This document shows positions 5,685-13,421 of a stretch of 18,251 nt of DNA, piece by piece. The DNA is taken from positions 1 to 18,251 of the forward strand of contig CAZFIM010000050.1 of the NCBI GenBank assembly GCA_964519615.1, given 5' to 3'. The stretch's first letter is position 1, and every line of letters starts with the position of its first letter. This DNA comes from CAZFIM01 sp964519615 (GTDB lineage Bacteria; Chloroflexota; Dehalococcoidia; GIF9; UBA5629). The notes under the pieces are model-generated. The model worked only from the letters and a program-made list of their open reading frames with translations. It was not told the DNA's origin and ran no database searches. The position numbers and the translations under genes are program-made.

Positions 5685-6764
5685 ATGAATAAAAAAGTAC
5701 TGGTCATTATGGGTGCGCTGTTTATGGTGTTGGTTCTTTTGATATCTGCTTGTGCCAAAACTCCAGAACCTGCTGCGCCCGCGGATGGAACAAAGCCGGC
5801 GCCTTCGCAGCCCGAAGCTACGGAGCCGATCGAGATTAAAGTGGCGTTTGGCGATAGTTCAGCCAGCGTCTTTCATCATTCAGTTCTTGTCCCGTGGGGT
5901 GAAGAAATTGAAGCTGCCAGTAACGGGAAACTCAAGGTAACCCATTTCCCTGACGGCTCCCTGGGACCTGCCAACGAGCACTGGGATCTGGCTGTAAAAG
6001 GACTGGCTGATGTTTCCTGGCAGATAACGCTGCTTTCGGCGGGCGTATTCCCTCTCACAGACGCTGTCACTCTGCCACCCACGGGAATTCACTCAGCAGA
6101 AAAAATGAATGTAATATTATGGGACCTATATAAAAATAATGAATATTTCCAAAAAGAATATCAGGATGCGAAAGTTCTTTTCTTCGCCGGCGGTCCTCCA
6201 CAGTGGTACTGGGCCAACAAATCGATTAAGGCTGTCTCTGATGTAAAAGGGCTGAGAGTCGGTTCAACCGGAGGGCCTGCAATTGAAGCAATACAACTGC
6301 ACGGCGGCTCGCCCACCTTTTTCCTCCCCATGGATATGTATCTCTCACTGGAAAAAGGCACTATCGATGGCGTTGCTTTCATCGCAGAAGGTGTTGCTGC
6401 TTTCAAATTGAATGAAATTGCTGATTATTGCTGCACAATCGATATGTGTACCTTCCCGGCTGTAGTTGCCATGAACCACAATTTCTTCGATAAGTTACCC
6501 GCAGACCTTCAGAAAGTAGTTGATGAAGTATCGAGTAAGTGGAACGCCAAGGCTGGCAAGGTTGCCGATGACTCCAATCTCCATGCCGCGCAGGCTATGA
6601 AAGATGCAGGAGTTGAATTCTATGAGCCGGCTGAAAATGAGCTTGAGTCATGGTATACACCGTTGAGCCCGATGCTCGATACATGGAAGTCCACCGTCGA
6701 CGGCTTGGGCATGCCCGGGCAGGAAATAATGGACGAAGTACTGAAACTTTCGGATAAATATTAA
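5685..6764 (+). CDS. dctP: TRAP transporter substrate-binding lipoprotein, DctP family
   Basis: Extracytoplasmic binding protein of a tripartite ATP-independent transporter, which captures an organic acid and hands it to the DctQM permease. The ATG is preceded by CGGAGG. Residues 1-23 form a lipoprotein signal (charged MNKK, hydrophobic core, lipobox ISAC with Cys23). A Pro/Ala/Glu-rich linker runs to about residue 48, as expected for a membrane-anchored protein of a single-membrane or lipoprotein-using cell. The DctP domain covers about 50-359, including VKGLRVGSTGG (187-197) and the MYLSLEKGTIDGV signature (218-230). Most family members have an arginine in GLKIR that grips the substrate carboxylate; here the aligned residue is Gly193. 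Arg191 lies two positions earlier. The substrate may therefore be held differently or may not be a simple monocarboxylate. It is the first gene of the operon with dctQ and dctM. Confidence 0.95.
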   Translation: MNKKVLVIMGALFMVLVLLISACAKTPEPAAPADGTKPAPSQPEATEPIEIKVAFGDSSASVFHHSVLVPWGEEIEAASNGKLKVTHFPDGSLGPANEHWDLAVKGLADVSWQITLLSAGVFPLTDAVTLPPTGIHSAEKMNVILWDLYKNNEYFQKEYQDAKVLFFAGGPPQWYWANKSIKAVSDVKGLRVGSTGGPAIEAIQLHGGSPTFFLPMDMYLSLEKGTIDGVAFIAEGVAAFKLNEIADYCCTIDMCTFPAVVAMNHNFFDKLPADLQKVVDEVSSKWNAKAGKVADDSNLHAAQAMKDAGVEFYEPAENELESWYTPLSPMLDTWKSTVDGLGMPGQEIMDEVLKLSDKY

Positions 6765-6814
6765 TAAAACTATTGACATTAAAACAGTAATCCATTAAAA
6801 CTGACAATGAAAAC

Positions 6815-6869
6815 AGCAGGCTGGGCTCAGAGGAGTATTAAGTGTCTTATCCGACGAGCCCGGCCTGCT
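6815..6869 (+). other. Intercistronic stem-loop between dctP and dctQ
   Basis: AGCAGGCTGGGCTC (6815-6828) pairs with GAGCCCGGCCTGCT (6856-6869) over 14 positions with one G-U pair in RNA and a 27-base loop. No T-run follows, so it is not a standard terminator. It lies in the 130-base gap after dctP and before dctQ. A stable hairpin there would protect the 3' end of dctP mRNA or weaken read-through, letting the binding protein outnumber the permease. That is common in binding-protein operons but is inferred here. Confidence 0.65.
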
Positions 6870-6894
6870 ATAAGACTATGGCAGGCGGATGTAA

Positions 6895-7401
6895 ATGGAA
6901 GTACGCAAAGATAACCCCATCTATAACACACAAAAAGTACTGTATAAAGTAAGTAAAGCTCTTTCCTATATAGGAATGGCTATGGCAATCCTGATGATGT
7001 TAATGGTTGTGGTGGATGTCTGCATGCGCTTTGCCCTGAACATGCCGGTACTGGGCAGCGTAGAAGTTGCCTCATATATGCTGAGCATTATCGCCTTTAC
7101 CGCAATTCCCTTTGTTGAGAGTGAAGAAGGCCATATAGTTATTCCTATCCTCTTCGACCGTTTTCCACAGCGAATACGTGTGATTGTCAATGCTGTTACT
7201 AATATTTTAGGAATAGGCATACTGGTCGCTATTGCCTGGGCCAGCTTTTTGCTTGCTCCCGAATATTTGCAAAGGGGTAAAACTACCCAGGTGTTGCATA
7301 TCCCCATCTGGCCGTTCGTTTATCTTGCCGCCGTGTGTGTATCACTGTATGTGATTATCATGATAGTTAATACCATTAAATACATATATCAGAACAGATA
7401 A
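6895..7401 (+). CDS. dctQ: TRAP transporter small permease subunit, DctQ family
   Basis: Integral membrane protein of 168 residues that works with DctM to move substrate with sodium ions. The ATG has a GGCGG-type ribosome site (GGCGGATGTAA). Four membrane segments are visible at about 22-44, 55-76, 92-117 and 137-161. Family features include RFALNMPVLGSVEVASYML in helix 2 and the conserved ESEEGHI turn at about 75-81. Length is normal for DctQ (about 160-190). It is separated from dctP by a hairpin-bearing gap and followed 31 bases later by dctM. It is a stand-alone subunit, not the DctQM fusion usual for TAXI systems, so the permease belongs to the DctP protein upstream. Confidence 0.93.
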   Translation: MEVRKDNPIYNTQKVLYKVSKALSYIGMAMAILMMLMVVVDVCMRFALNMPVLGSVEVASYMLSIIAFTAIPFVESEEGHIVIPILFDRFPQRIRVIVNAVTNILGIGILVAIAWASFLLAPEYLQRGKTTQVLHIPIWPFVYLAAVCVSLYVIIMIVNTIKYIYQNR

Positions 7402-7432
7402 GAATAAAGAGCATATATATGGAGGGAATAAA

Positions 7433-8731
7433 TTGGATCCATTGCTGCTAGGTACTCTGGGACTGATTGTCCTGCTAATACTTGTTTTCCTGCGTATGCC
7501 TATCGGCCTGGTAATGGGAGCTGTAGGATTTGCGGGACTGGTGTATCTGCGTGGATTCGATATTGCCTTCAATAATCTGGCTATAACAGCTTTCGGCAGT
7601 ACAACGACATATGCTCTTACCGTACTACCGTTGTTCCTGTTGATGGGGCAGCTCACTGTCGTTGCGGATATGAGCAAGGATGTCTATACTGCCACATATA
7701 AATGGTTTGGCCATTTGCCGGGTGGGCTTGCTATTGCTACCACTGCGGCATGCGCGGGTTTCGCTGCTATCTGTGGTGATGCCATGACCGCTACAGCAAC
7801 AATGGCTACTGTTGCACTGCCTGAGATGCGCAAATATAAATATAGTATGGAGCATGCCAGCGGATGTATAGCTGCAGGCGGTACACTGGGCATTTTAATA
7901 CCCCCCAGCATCATTCTCATCCTTTACGGCGTTATCACCGAGCAATCAATAGGGAGCCTTTTTATTGCCGGTTTTATACCCGGTGTAGTGCTGGCTATCC
8001 TTTATATCATGGTAAGTGTGGTGCTGTGCACCATAAGCCCCCGGCACGGCCCAAGAGGGCCGAAATTCAGTTTCATGGAGCAGTTGGCTGAGCTCAAGCA
8101 TGTATGGGCCATACTGCTGCTTTTTGCGCTCATTATCGGTGGAATCTATACAGGAATATTCACGCCCACGGAGGCGGGTGCTATCGGTGCTTTCGGTGCT
8201 TTTATTATCCTGATACTTAAGAAAAAGTTCACCAGAAAAAACACATTCACTGCCTTGTTGGAAACCATGAGGCTGATGGGATTTATTTTTGTTATCGTAA
8301 TAGGTGCCATGATTTTCTCAGTTTTTCTGTCATTAAGTAAGATGCCCTTTGAGCTGACTGATTTTATGGTCGGACTCGGTCTTCCTCCCGTGGGTACGAT
8401 GCTCATCATAATATTAATTTTTATAATCTTCGGATGTATTATCGATTCGCTGGCTCTTGTCCTGCTGTTTACACCCATTTTCTTCCCGGTAGCTACAAGT
8501 ATAGGCTTTGATCCCATATGGTTTGGCGTCATTATAGTAATAGTAATGCAGCAGGGAATGATGACACCGCCCATCGGCATGAGCTGTTTTATCATCAATG
8601 CAGTTGATAAAGATGTACCGCTTGCCACTGTTTTCCGCGGCGTAATGCCGTTCTGGGGAGTAACGATAGTTTTAATTCTACTATTGATAGCATTTCCGCA
8701 GATTGCGCTTTTCCTGCCGGGTATAATGTAA
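7433..8731 (+). CDS. dctM: TRAP transporter large permease subunit, DctM family
   Basis: The main transport subunit of the TRAP system, 432 residues with about 11-12 membrane segments. It starts with TTG at 7433, six bases after a clear GGAGGG site (7421-7426); no ATG gives a better N-terminus, since FLRMPIGLVMGAVG of the family is already within the first 35 residues. Other family marks are AGFAAICGDAMTATATMATVALPEM (where many relatives read SGSS in place of CGDA), GTLGILIPPSI, FTPTEAGAIGAFGA and the C-terminal QQGMMTPPIGMSCF. The reading frame is complete. The TAXI-like gene follows closely, so the operon continues. The CGDA variation lies in a region that in TRAP permeases is near the ion-binding site; I report it as seen and cannot judge its effect. 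Confidence 0.95.
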   Translation: MDPLLLGTLGLIVLLILVFLRMPIGLVMGAVGFAGLVYLRGFDIAFNNLAITAFGSTTTYALTVLPLFLLMGQLTVVADMSKDVYTATYKWFGHLPGGLAIATTAACAGFAAICGDAMTATATMATVALPEMRKYKYSMEHASGCIAAGGTLGILIPPSIILILYGVITEQSIGSLFIAGFIPGVVLAILYIMVSVVLCTISPRHGPRGPKFSFMEQLAELKHVWAILLLFALIIGGIYTGIFTPTEAGAIGAFGAFIILILKKKFTRKNTFTALLETMRLMGFIFVIVIGAMIFSVFLSLSKMPFELTDFMVGLGLPPVGTMLIIILIFIIFGCIIDSLALVLLFTPIFFPVATSIGFDPIWFGVIIVIVMQQGMMTPPIGMSCFIINAVDKDVPLATVFRGVMPFWGVTIVLILLLIAFPQIALFLPGIM

Positions 8732-8820
8732 GTGACTACCGGTCTTTAATGATTGTATAGATCATGTCTTGCTTGCAATTCAGGAGAAGCTTTATATTGC
8801 CGGAAAGGATGTGTGAGCAG

Positions 8821-9765
8821 ATGTCCGTGAATGAGATGAGTATAACCTTTCGTTCTGATATCGTATGGCCATGGGGACTATTCTTCTCGGAATTAGCGGA
8901 GTTCCTGAGCGGAGAGATACCTGCGTTGCGCAGAGTTAAAATAGATCTGGTTCTGGGCGACCTGCTCACTGTACAGGCGCTTGCCGATGGAGAAGCCGAT
9001 ATAGCGTTTACTACTCCGCCCGCATGTGTTGCCATGGGGTACCGCGGCACAGGCTATTTCAAAAAGAAGCTGACCAATTTACGGGCAATCGGTTCCATAC
9101 CCCATGATGACCGGATGGTATGGGCGGTACCGGCTGCTTCTAAAATCTACAGTATTTCTGATATGGCAGATCAGCCGATGCGGCTGGTGGTAGCAGGCAA
9201 GGATTTCCCTGTTCGATTTGTGGTGGAAAAGATTCTGGAAGCATCCGGTATGTCTCTCGACGGGCTGAAGCAAAAAGGATGGGTGATAATAGAGGAGAGC
9301 CATTGTCTGAAAATCCCTACCCTGGTATTAAACGGACAGGCAGATGCCGTTATACATGAAGGAAGAATGACGCCGGCATGGATGGAACTTGCCGCAACGG
9401 GCACGATGCGCTATTTGCCGGTGGCAGAACCTGTTCTTGATGAACTGGAAAACAAATATGGTTTCAGAAAAGCTGTTCTTTCAAAATGGATGTTCCCCGG
9501 AATGGAGAAGGATATACCATGTGTGGATTTCGCTGACTGGCTGCTCTTTACAAGAGAGGACATATCAGAGGAATTAGTGTACATATTAACGAAAACCCTT
9601 ATTGAGAAACGGGAACGTATAATCGATTTTCACTTCAGGGGGATACCAAAAGAGTTTAATGTGGTGACATGCCCTGTAGATCCGGCACAGATGGCCAGGA
9701 ATATCGCCGGAATTCCTTTACATAAAGGTGCTGAACGTTACTACAGGGAACGCAAACTTCTCTAA
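8821..9765 (+). CDS. TAXI-family solute-binding protein without signal peptide
   Basis: This 314-residue protein has the fold of the TAXI family of TRAP solute receptors (NMT1-like periplasmic binding proteins). It opens with ITFRSDIVWPWGLFFSELAEFL, has GDLLTVQALADGEADIAFTTPP in the first lobe, VLNGQADAVIHEG in the second, and the characteristic C-terminal IPLHKGAERYYRE. TAXI proteins normally carry a secretion signal. Here none is present at any possible start: 8764 (ATG, no ribosome site), 8797 (TTG, AGGAG ten bases upstream), 8809 or 8821. I prefer 8821 because the domain begins seven residues later and GGAAAGGA lies upstream. The dctM stop is only 32 bases before 8764, so no hidden signal exon fits. 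It is probably cytoplasmic, and may act as a ligand sensor, chaperone or carrier for the imported acid. It follows a complete DctPQM set and is not paired with a fused TAXI permease. Confidence 0.85.
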   Translation: MSVNEMSITFRSDIVWPWGLFFSELAEFLSGEIPALRRVKIDLVLGDLLTVQALADGEADIAFTTPPACVAMGYRGTGYFKKKLTNLRAIGSIPHDDRMVWAVPAASKIYSISDMADQPMRLVVAGKDFPVRFVVEKILEASGMSLDGLKQKGWVIIEESHCLKIPTLVLNGQADAVIHEGRMTPAWMELAATGTMRYLPVAEPVLDELENKYGFRKAVLSKWMFPGMEKDIPCVDFADWLLFTREDISEELVYILTKTLIEKRERIIDFHFRGIPKEFNVVTCPVDPAQMARNIAGIPLHKGAERYYRERKLL

Positions 9766-9979
9766 AGTCTTCCTGTCATGGTATTATGTATACGTTCACA
9801 CGGACTATAGGGTGCATATGCAAGGTATCAAGTAATCGATATACCGTAATCCGCAGAAGCAGTAGCTTTTTATTCAGTATATAGTGTGTTTTGGCCTGAA
9901 TAGTCGTTTAAAAACCGCTGAAGTCAGGATTTACAATTTGCTCGCTGAAAAATGAAGAAATAAAAGGAGGATTATTCTG

Positions 9980-11920
9980 ATGCGAACATTACTTCCAAAA
10001 CTATGCGAGCCGGGATATATAGGCAATGTCCGGCTTAAGAACCGCATAATAAAAGCGCCGCAGCATACGGGACTGACGAACGCTGATGGCACTGTAAGCG
10101 ACAGGATGCTGAAATATTATCAGGAGGTTGCGCAGGGCGGCGTGGGCATGGTCATCGTGGAATATGCGTATGTGGATGAGGACGCCAGCCGGGCATCCGT
10201 ATGCCAGCTTTCAATCTCAAAAATGGATGCGATGCCGGGACTATCTCTGCTGGCTCAGACTATTCATGCAAACGGTGCTAAAGCCGCTATTCAGATATCC
10301 CATTCCGGTCGGCAGAAATTCACTCTTGCCAAACCGATAAAAGCGGCTTCACGTATTCCATGGGAGGAGATTTACTTTCAGGGTTGTCCACCGCCGGATG
10401 AAATAACCTTTGAAGAGATACTGGAAGTGGTTAAGGCTTTTGGACAGGCTGCGAAACGGGCGGAGATGGCTGAATTCGATATGGTCGAGATCCATGCCTG
10501 TCATGGCTATCTTATCTCCAATTTCCTGTCACCCCATACCAATAAACGCACTGACTGGTATGGCGGGTCTCTGGAAAACCGCATGCGCTTTCTGCTGGAG
10601 GTAATAGCAGAAATTAAATGTCAGGTAAGTCCTTCCTTTCCAATCAGCGTCAGGGTAAGCGGGACCGATTACGAACCTGATGGACATACAATTGAAGAGA
10701 CAATTGAGTTATGCAAACGCCTGGAGGCGATGGGAGTTGCCGTAATACACATGTCCGGCGGCAACCATCATCAGACAATTCACGAAGTAAGCCCTATGAG
10801 CATGTCTATTGCTCACAACGTATGGGCTGCCGAAGCGGTGAAGAAAGTACTATCGATACCGGTTATTGCTTCCGGCTCAATTACACTGCCGGAACTGGCC
10901 GAAGAGATATTGGAGCAGGGCAAAGGTGATTTCATCGGATTAGGTAGACCTTTGTGGGCGGATCCCCAGTGGCCCAGGAAAGTAATGGAAGGGCGGCCTG
11001 AGGATGTAAGACCGTGTATCCGCTGTAACGACGGTTGTCTGGCACGCGGCGACCATCAGGCAAAAACGATTATGTGTACCGTTAATCCTGCTATATGCCG
11101 GTCTGAAGAATTTAAACTCACCAGAGCAGAAAAATCTAAAAAAATAGCGGTGGTTGGCGGCGGCCCCGCAGGAATGGAAGCAGCCAGAGTGTGCGCGTTA
11201 CGCGGTCATGAGGTTACTCTTTATGAGAGACGTAAATTGGGAGGGGCATTGCTGGAGGCATCGGTACCCGAGTTTAAAGCGGATATCAGAAATCTTATTG
11301 CGTATTATTCAACGCTGATGGGTAAAATGAATATTAAAGTTATCAATGAAGAAGCTACGCCTCAGATTCTTAAGAAGGGCAAATACGAAGCGGTGATAGT
11401 CGCTGCAGGCTCCACGCCGATCGTGCCCAATGTTCCCGGTATAAGCGGTCCCAATGTTACCGATGCACTGAAGGTACTTAACGGAACTGCTAAGGTAGGG
11501 AAGAAGGTTGCTATTATCGGTGCAGGAATAGTCGGTACGGAAGTAGGCATGTATCTGGCTGAGCAAGGGAAAGAAGTTGTTGTGCTGGAAATGCTGGATA
11601 CCATCATGACCGGCATTACTCCCGATGAAAAAGTTGCCTACGAGCAGCGAATCAGCAAGTTGAAAATGTGTTTTCAGACCGGGAAACGGCTGGAGAGCGT
11701 GTCCGGGAAGAAGATAACGCTGATTGATAGATTCGGTATGCAGAGTGAAATGACCGCGGATACTATCGTATTGGCTTGCGGCTTCAGGCCGAATAGAGAG
11801 ATTATCGATGCCCTCGATGCTTCCAGAATCAAGGTAGTCGATATAGGCGATTGTATGCGTCCGCGCAAGATACTGGATGCTATTCGAGACGGATATACTG
11901 CCGGTAAACTGCTGGATTAG
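9980..11920 (+). CDS. NADH:flavin oxidoreductase with Fe-S cluster (2-enoate / 2,4-dienoyl-CoA reductase type)
   Basis: Cytoplasmic three-domain reductase of 646 residues, the normal length for 2,4-dienoyl-CoA reductase, 2-enoate reductase and the bile-acid enzymes BaiCD/BaiH. The ATG has AAGGAGG nine bases upstream. Residues 1-340 form the FMN barrel of the old-yellow-enzyme family, with IHACHGYLISNFLSP and TDWYGGSLENR. Tyr177 matches the proton donor position of the E. coli enzyme. Cys346, Cys349, Cys353 and Cys366 make a 4Fe-4S site with spacing C-x2-C-x3-C-x12-C. The C-terminal half has two dinucleotide motifs, GGGPAG (393-398) and GAGIVG (514-519), for FAD and NAD(P)H. It reduces a conjugated C=C bond of an acid or thioester using NAD(P)H. 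It is last in the TRAP operon, 214 bases after the TAXI gene, and is followed by a terminator. Which substrate it uses is not shown by the sequence. Confidence 0.94.
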   Translation: MRTLLPKLCEPGYIGNVRLKNRIIKAPQHTGLTNADGTVSDRMLKYYQEVAQGGVGMVIVEYAYVDEDASRASVCQLSISKMDAMPGLSLLAQTIHANGAKAAIQISHSGRQKFTLAKPIKAASRIPWEEIYFQGCPPPDEITFEEILEVVKAFGQAAKRAEMAEFDMVEIHACHGYLISNFLSPHTNKRTDWYGGSLENRMRFLLEVIAEIKCQVSPSFPISVRVSGTDYEPDGHTIEETIELCKRLEAMGVAVIHMSGGNHHQTIHEVSPMSMSIAHNVWAAEAVKKVLSIPVIASGSITLPELAEEILEQGKGDFIGLGRPLWADPQWPRKVMEGRPEDVRPCIRCNDGCLARGDHQAKTIMCTVNPAICRSEEFKLTRAEKSKKIAVVGGGPAGMEAARVCALRGHEVTLYERRKLGGALLEASVPEFKADIRNLIAYYSTLMGKMNIKVINEEATPQILKKGKYEAVIVAAGSTPIVPNVPGISGPNVTDALKVLNGTAKVGKKVAIIGAGIVGTEVGMYLAEQGKEVVVLEMLDTIMTGITPDEKVAYEQRISKLKMCFQTGKRLESVSGKKITLIDRFGMQSEMTADTIVLACGFRPNREIIDALDASRIKVVDIGDCMRPRKILDAIRDGYTAGKLLD

Positions 11921-11946
11921 TATTGTACAGATGCAAATACAGGTCG

Positions 11947-11989
11947 GTGCCGCACTCTCTTATTAGAGGGCGGCACTGGCATGTTTTTT
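11947..11989 (+). terminator. Rho-independent terminator after the oxidoreductase gene
   Basis: GTGCCGC (11947-11953) pairs with GCGGCAC (11970-11976), and the inner CTCT/AGAG can extend the stem. A run of six T residues begins at 11984, seven bases after the stem. It lies about 30 bases past the stop codon of the enoate-reductase-type gene and would end the dctP operon. Confidence 0.7.
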
Positions 11990-12166
11990 ACACTCACAGG
12001 ACACACAGTGGATGCCGCGAGGTAAATGTAGTGCCCGCACGTTTTGACCATCTCTGTTTGCTTAGATAAATAATCCTGTATATGATATTATCAAGGTAAT
12101 AGCCCTTCATATGTAAATTATCTGTGTTTTATTATGCACCGGTCAGTATCAACGGGTATAAAATAA

Positions 12167-13420
12167 GTGAACTTAATTCCGCATATAGTGAGTTATATCA
12201 CCCGACATGAGGGTGACAAATTCCTTCGTTTGATCCCGGATGAAGGAGATGCTGTGGTTAACGGCATACCTTCTAATAACCGGGACTGTGCATTGCTCTA
12301 CGTGCATATACCTTTTTGCCGCTCATTATGTCCTTTCTGCTGTTTTAACCGTTATCTGTTCAGGGAGGACATGGCACGGCGTTATTATCTTGATCTGAAG
12401 CAAGAGCTGGATCTCTATATCCGGCATGGTTTTAATTTCTCCAGTGTTTATTTTGGAGGCGGTACACCGACAATACTCATGGATGAACTGCTCTCTTTTA
12501 TCGACTATTTAAGAGAACGTTTCGATATACATGAGGTTTCACTGGAGACTACTCCTTTGGAGTTAACCGAAGAGAATATTGCTTTTTTGAAGACTGCGGG
12601 GATAAACCGTCTTTCCATTGGTGTGCAGAGCTTCGATGAACAAGTGCTTAAGACTATGGGGCGAAATAACGGCCCCGCTGATGAGGTAAAGAGACGTTTG
12701 CTGATGGCAGAGGGACAATTCGATACTTTAAATGTCGATTTCGTCTTTAATTTCCCGGGGCAGACGGTTGAGCAATTCGCCAGAGATGTCGCAGCGTTTA
12801 AGGAGCTTGGCATCGACCAGGCGACCTTTTATCCGCTCATGGCATCACCGCATAAAAAGGATGCTCTTGAGCGAAGGTTCAATATCGTGGATAACTCTCG
12901 CGAGAAGCAATTTTACAATATAATATTAAAAACTCTCTATCACGAAAATTATACCGCTTCTACTGCGTGGTGTTTCTCACGCGGAGAAAGAATGATAGAC
13001 GAATATATTATCGATCACGATGATTATGTAGGCATTGGAGCCGGCTCAGTAAGTATTGTTCGCGGCAATTTCTATGTCAACTCTTTTTCGCTTGACAGGT
13101 ACCATGAGCTGATAAGCAGTTGTGCGCTGCCGATAATTGGCTGGCGCAAACTGTCGCAGAAGGAAAGTTTGCGTTATTATTTATTGACCAAGCTCTTCGG
13201 GCTGAAACTCGATAAAGAAAAAATGTTTGAACGCTTTGGCAAAGATGCAGGCAGAAAGCTGTGGTTAGAGCTGGCTTTTTTCAGGACGGCAGGTCTGACA
13301 TACGGAGACGGCATCATGAAAGTAAGCGAAAAAGGAATGTATCCTGTGAGCGTTATGATGCGCGATTTTTTCGCTGCTCTAAATACGCTGCGTGAGCGCT
13401 GCATAGAGCAGCAGGTTTAG
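12167..13420 (+). CDS. Radical SAM enzyme of the HemN/HemW type; candidate menaquinone-ring methyltransferase (MenK-like)
   Basis: Protein of 417 residues with the radical SAM signature C51-x3-C55-x2-C58 in YVHIPFCRSLCPFCCF, followed by GGGTP at 98-102, ETTPLELTEEN and RLSIGVQSFDE, all typical of the coproporphyrinogen-dehydrogenase-like group. The C-terminal HemN-type domain reads LSQKESLRYYLLTKLFGLKLD and ends with MMRDFFAALNTLRERC. It starts with GTG at 12167, directly after an in-frame TAA; the ribosome site is poor (ACGGG). It is often annotated as HemN, HemW or HutW, but it converges on menG-menA with a single base between stop codons. Class C radical SAM methyltransferases MenK/MqnK, which methylate the naphthoquinone ring at C8 (and MenK2 at C7), belong to this family. 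That neighbourhood makes a MenK role the best guess. Heme-related function remains possible. Confidence 0.9.
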   Translation: MNLIPHIVSYITRHEGDKFLRLIPDEGDAVVNGIPSNNRDCALLYVHIPFCRSLCPFCCFNRYLFREDMARRYYLDLKQELDLYIRHGFNFSSVYFGGGTPTILMDELLSFIDYLRERFDIHEVSLETTPLELTEENIAFLKTAGINRLSIGVQSFDEQVLKTMGRNNGPADEVKRRLLMAEGQFDTLNVDFVFNFPGQTVEQFARDVAAFKELGIDQATFYPLMASPHKKDALERRFNIVDNSREKQFYNIILKTLYHENYTASTAWCFSRGERMIDEYIIDHDDYVGIGAGSVSIVRGNFYVNSFSLDRYHELISSCALPIIGWRKLSQKESLRYYLLTKLFGLKLDKEKMFERFGKDAGRKLWLELAFFRTAGLTYGDGIMKVSEKGMYPVSVMMRDFFAALNTLRERCIEQQV

Positions 13421-13421
13421 G

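Noticed and set aside
8764..8820. ATG at 8764 as the start of the TAXI-like gene
   Set aside because: It has no ribosome site, and the added residues are neither a signal peptide nor part of the TAXI domain. The later starts are better supported, though 8797 (TTG) remains possible.
12167..13420. Oxygen-independent coproporphyrinogen oxidase (HemN) assignment
   Set aside because: Family resemblance is to the broader HemN/HemW group, no heme genes are nearby, and the neighbours are menaquinone genes.
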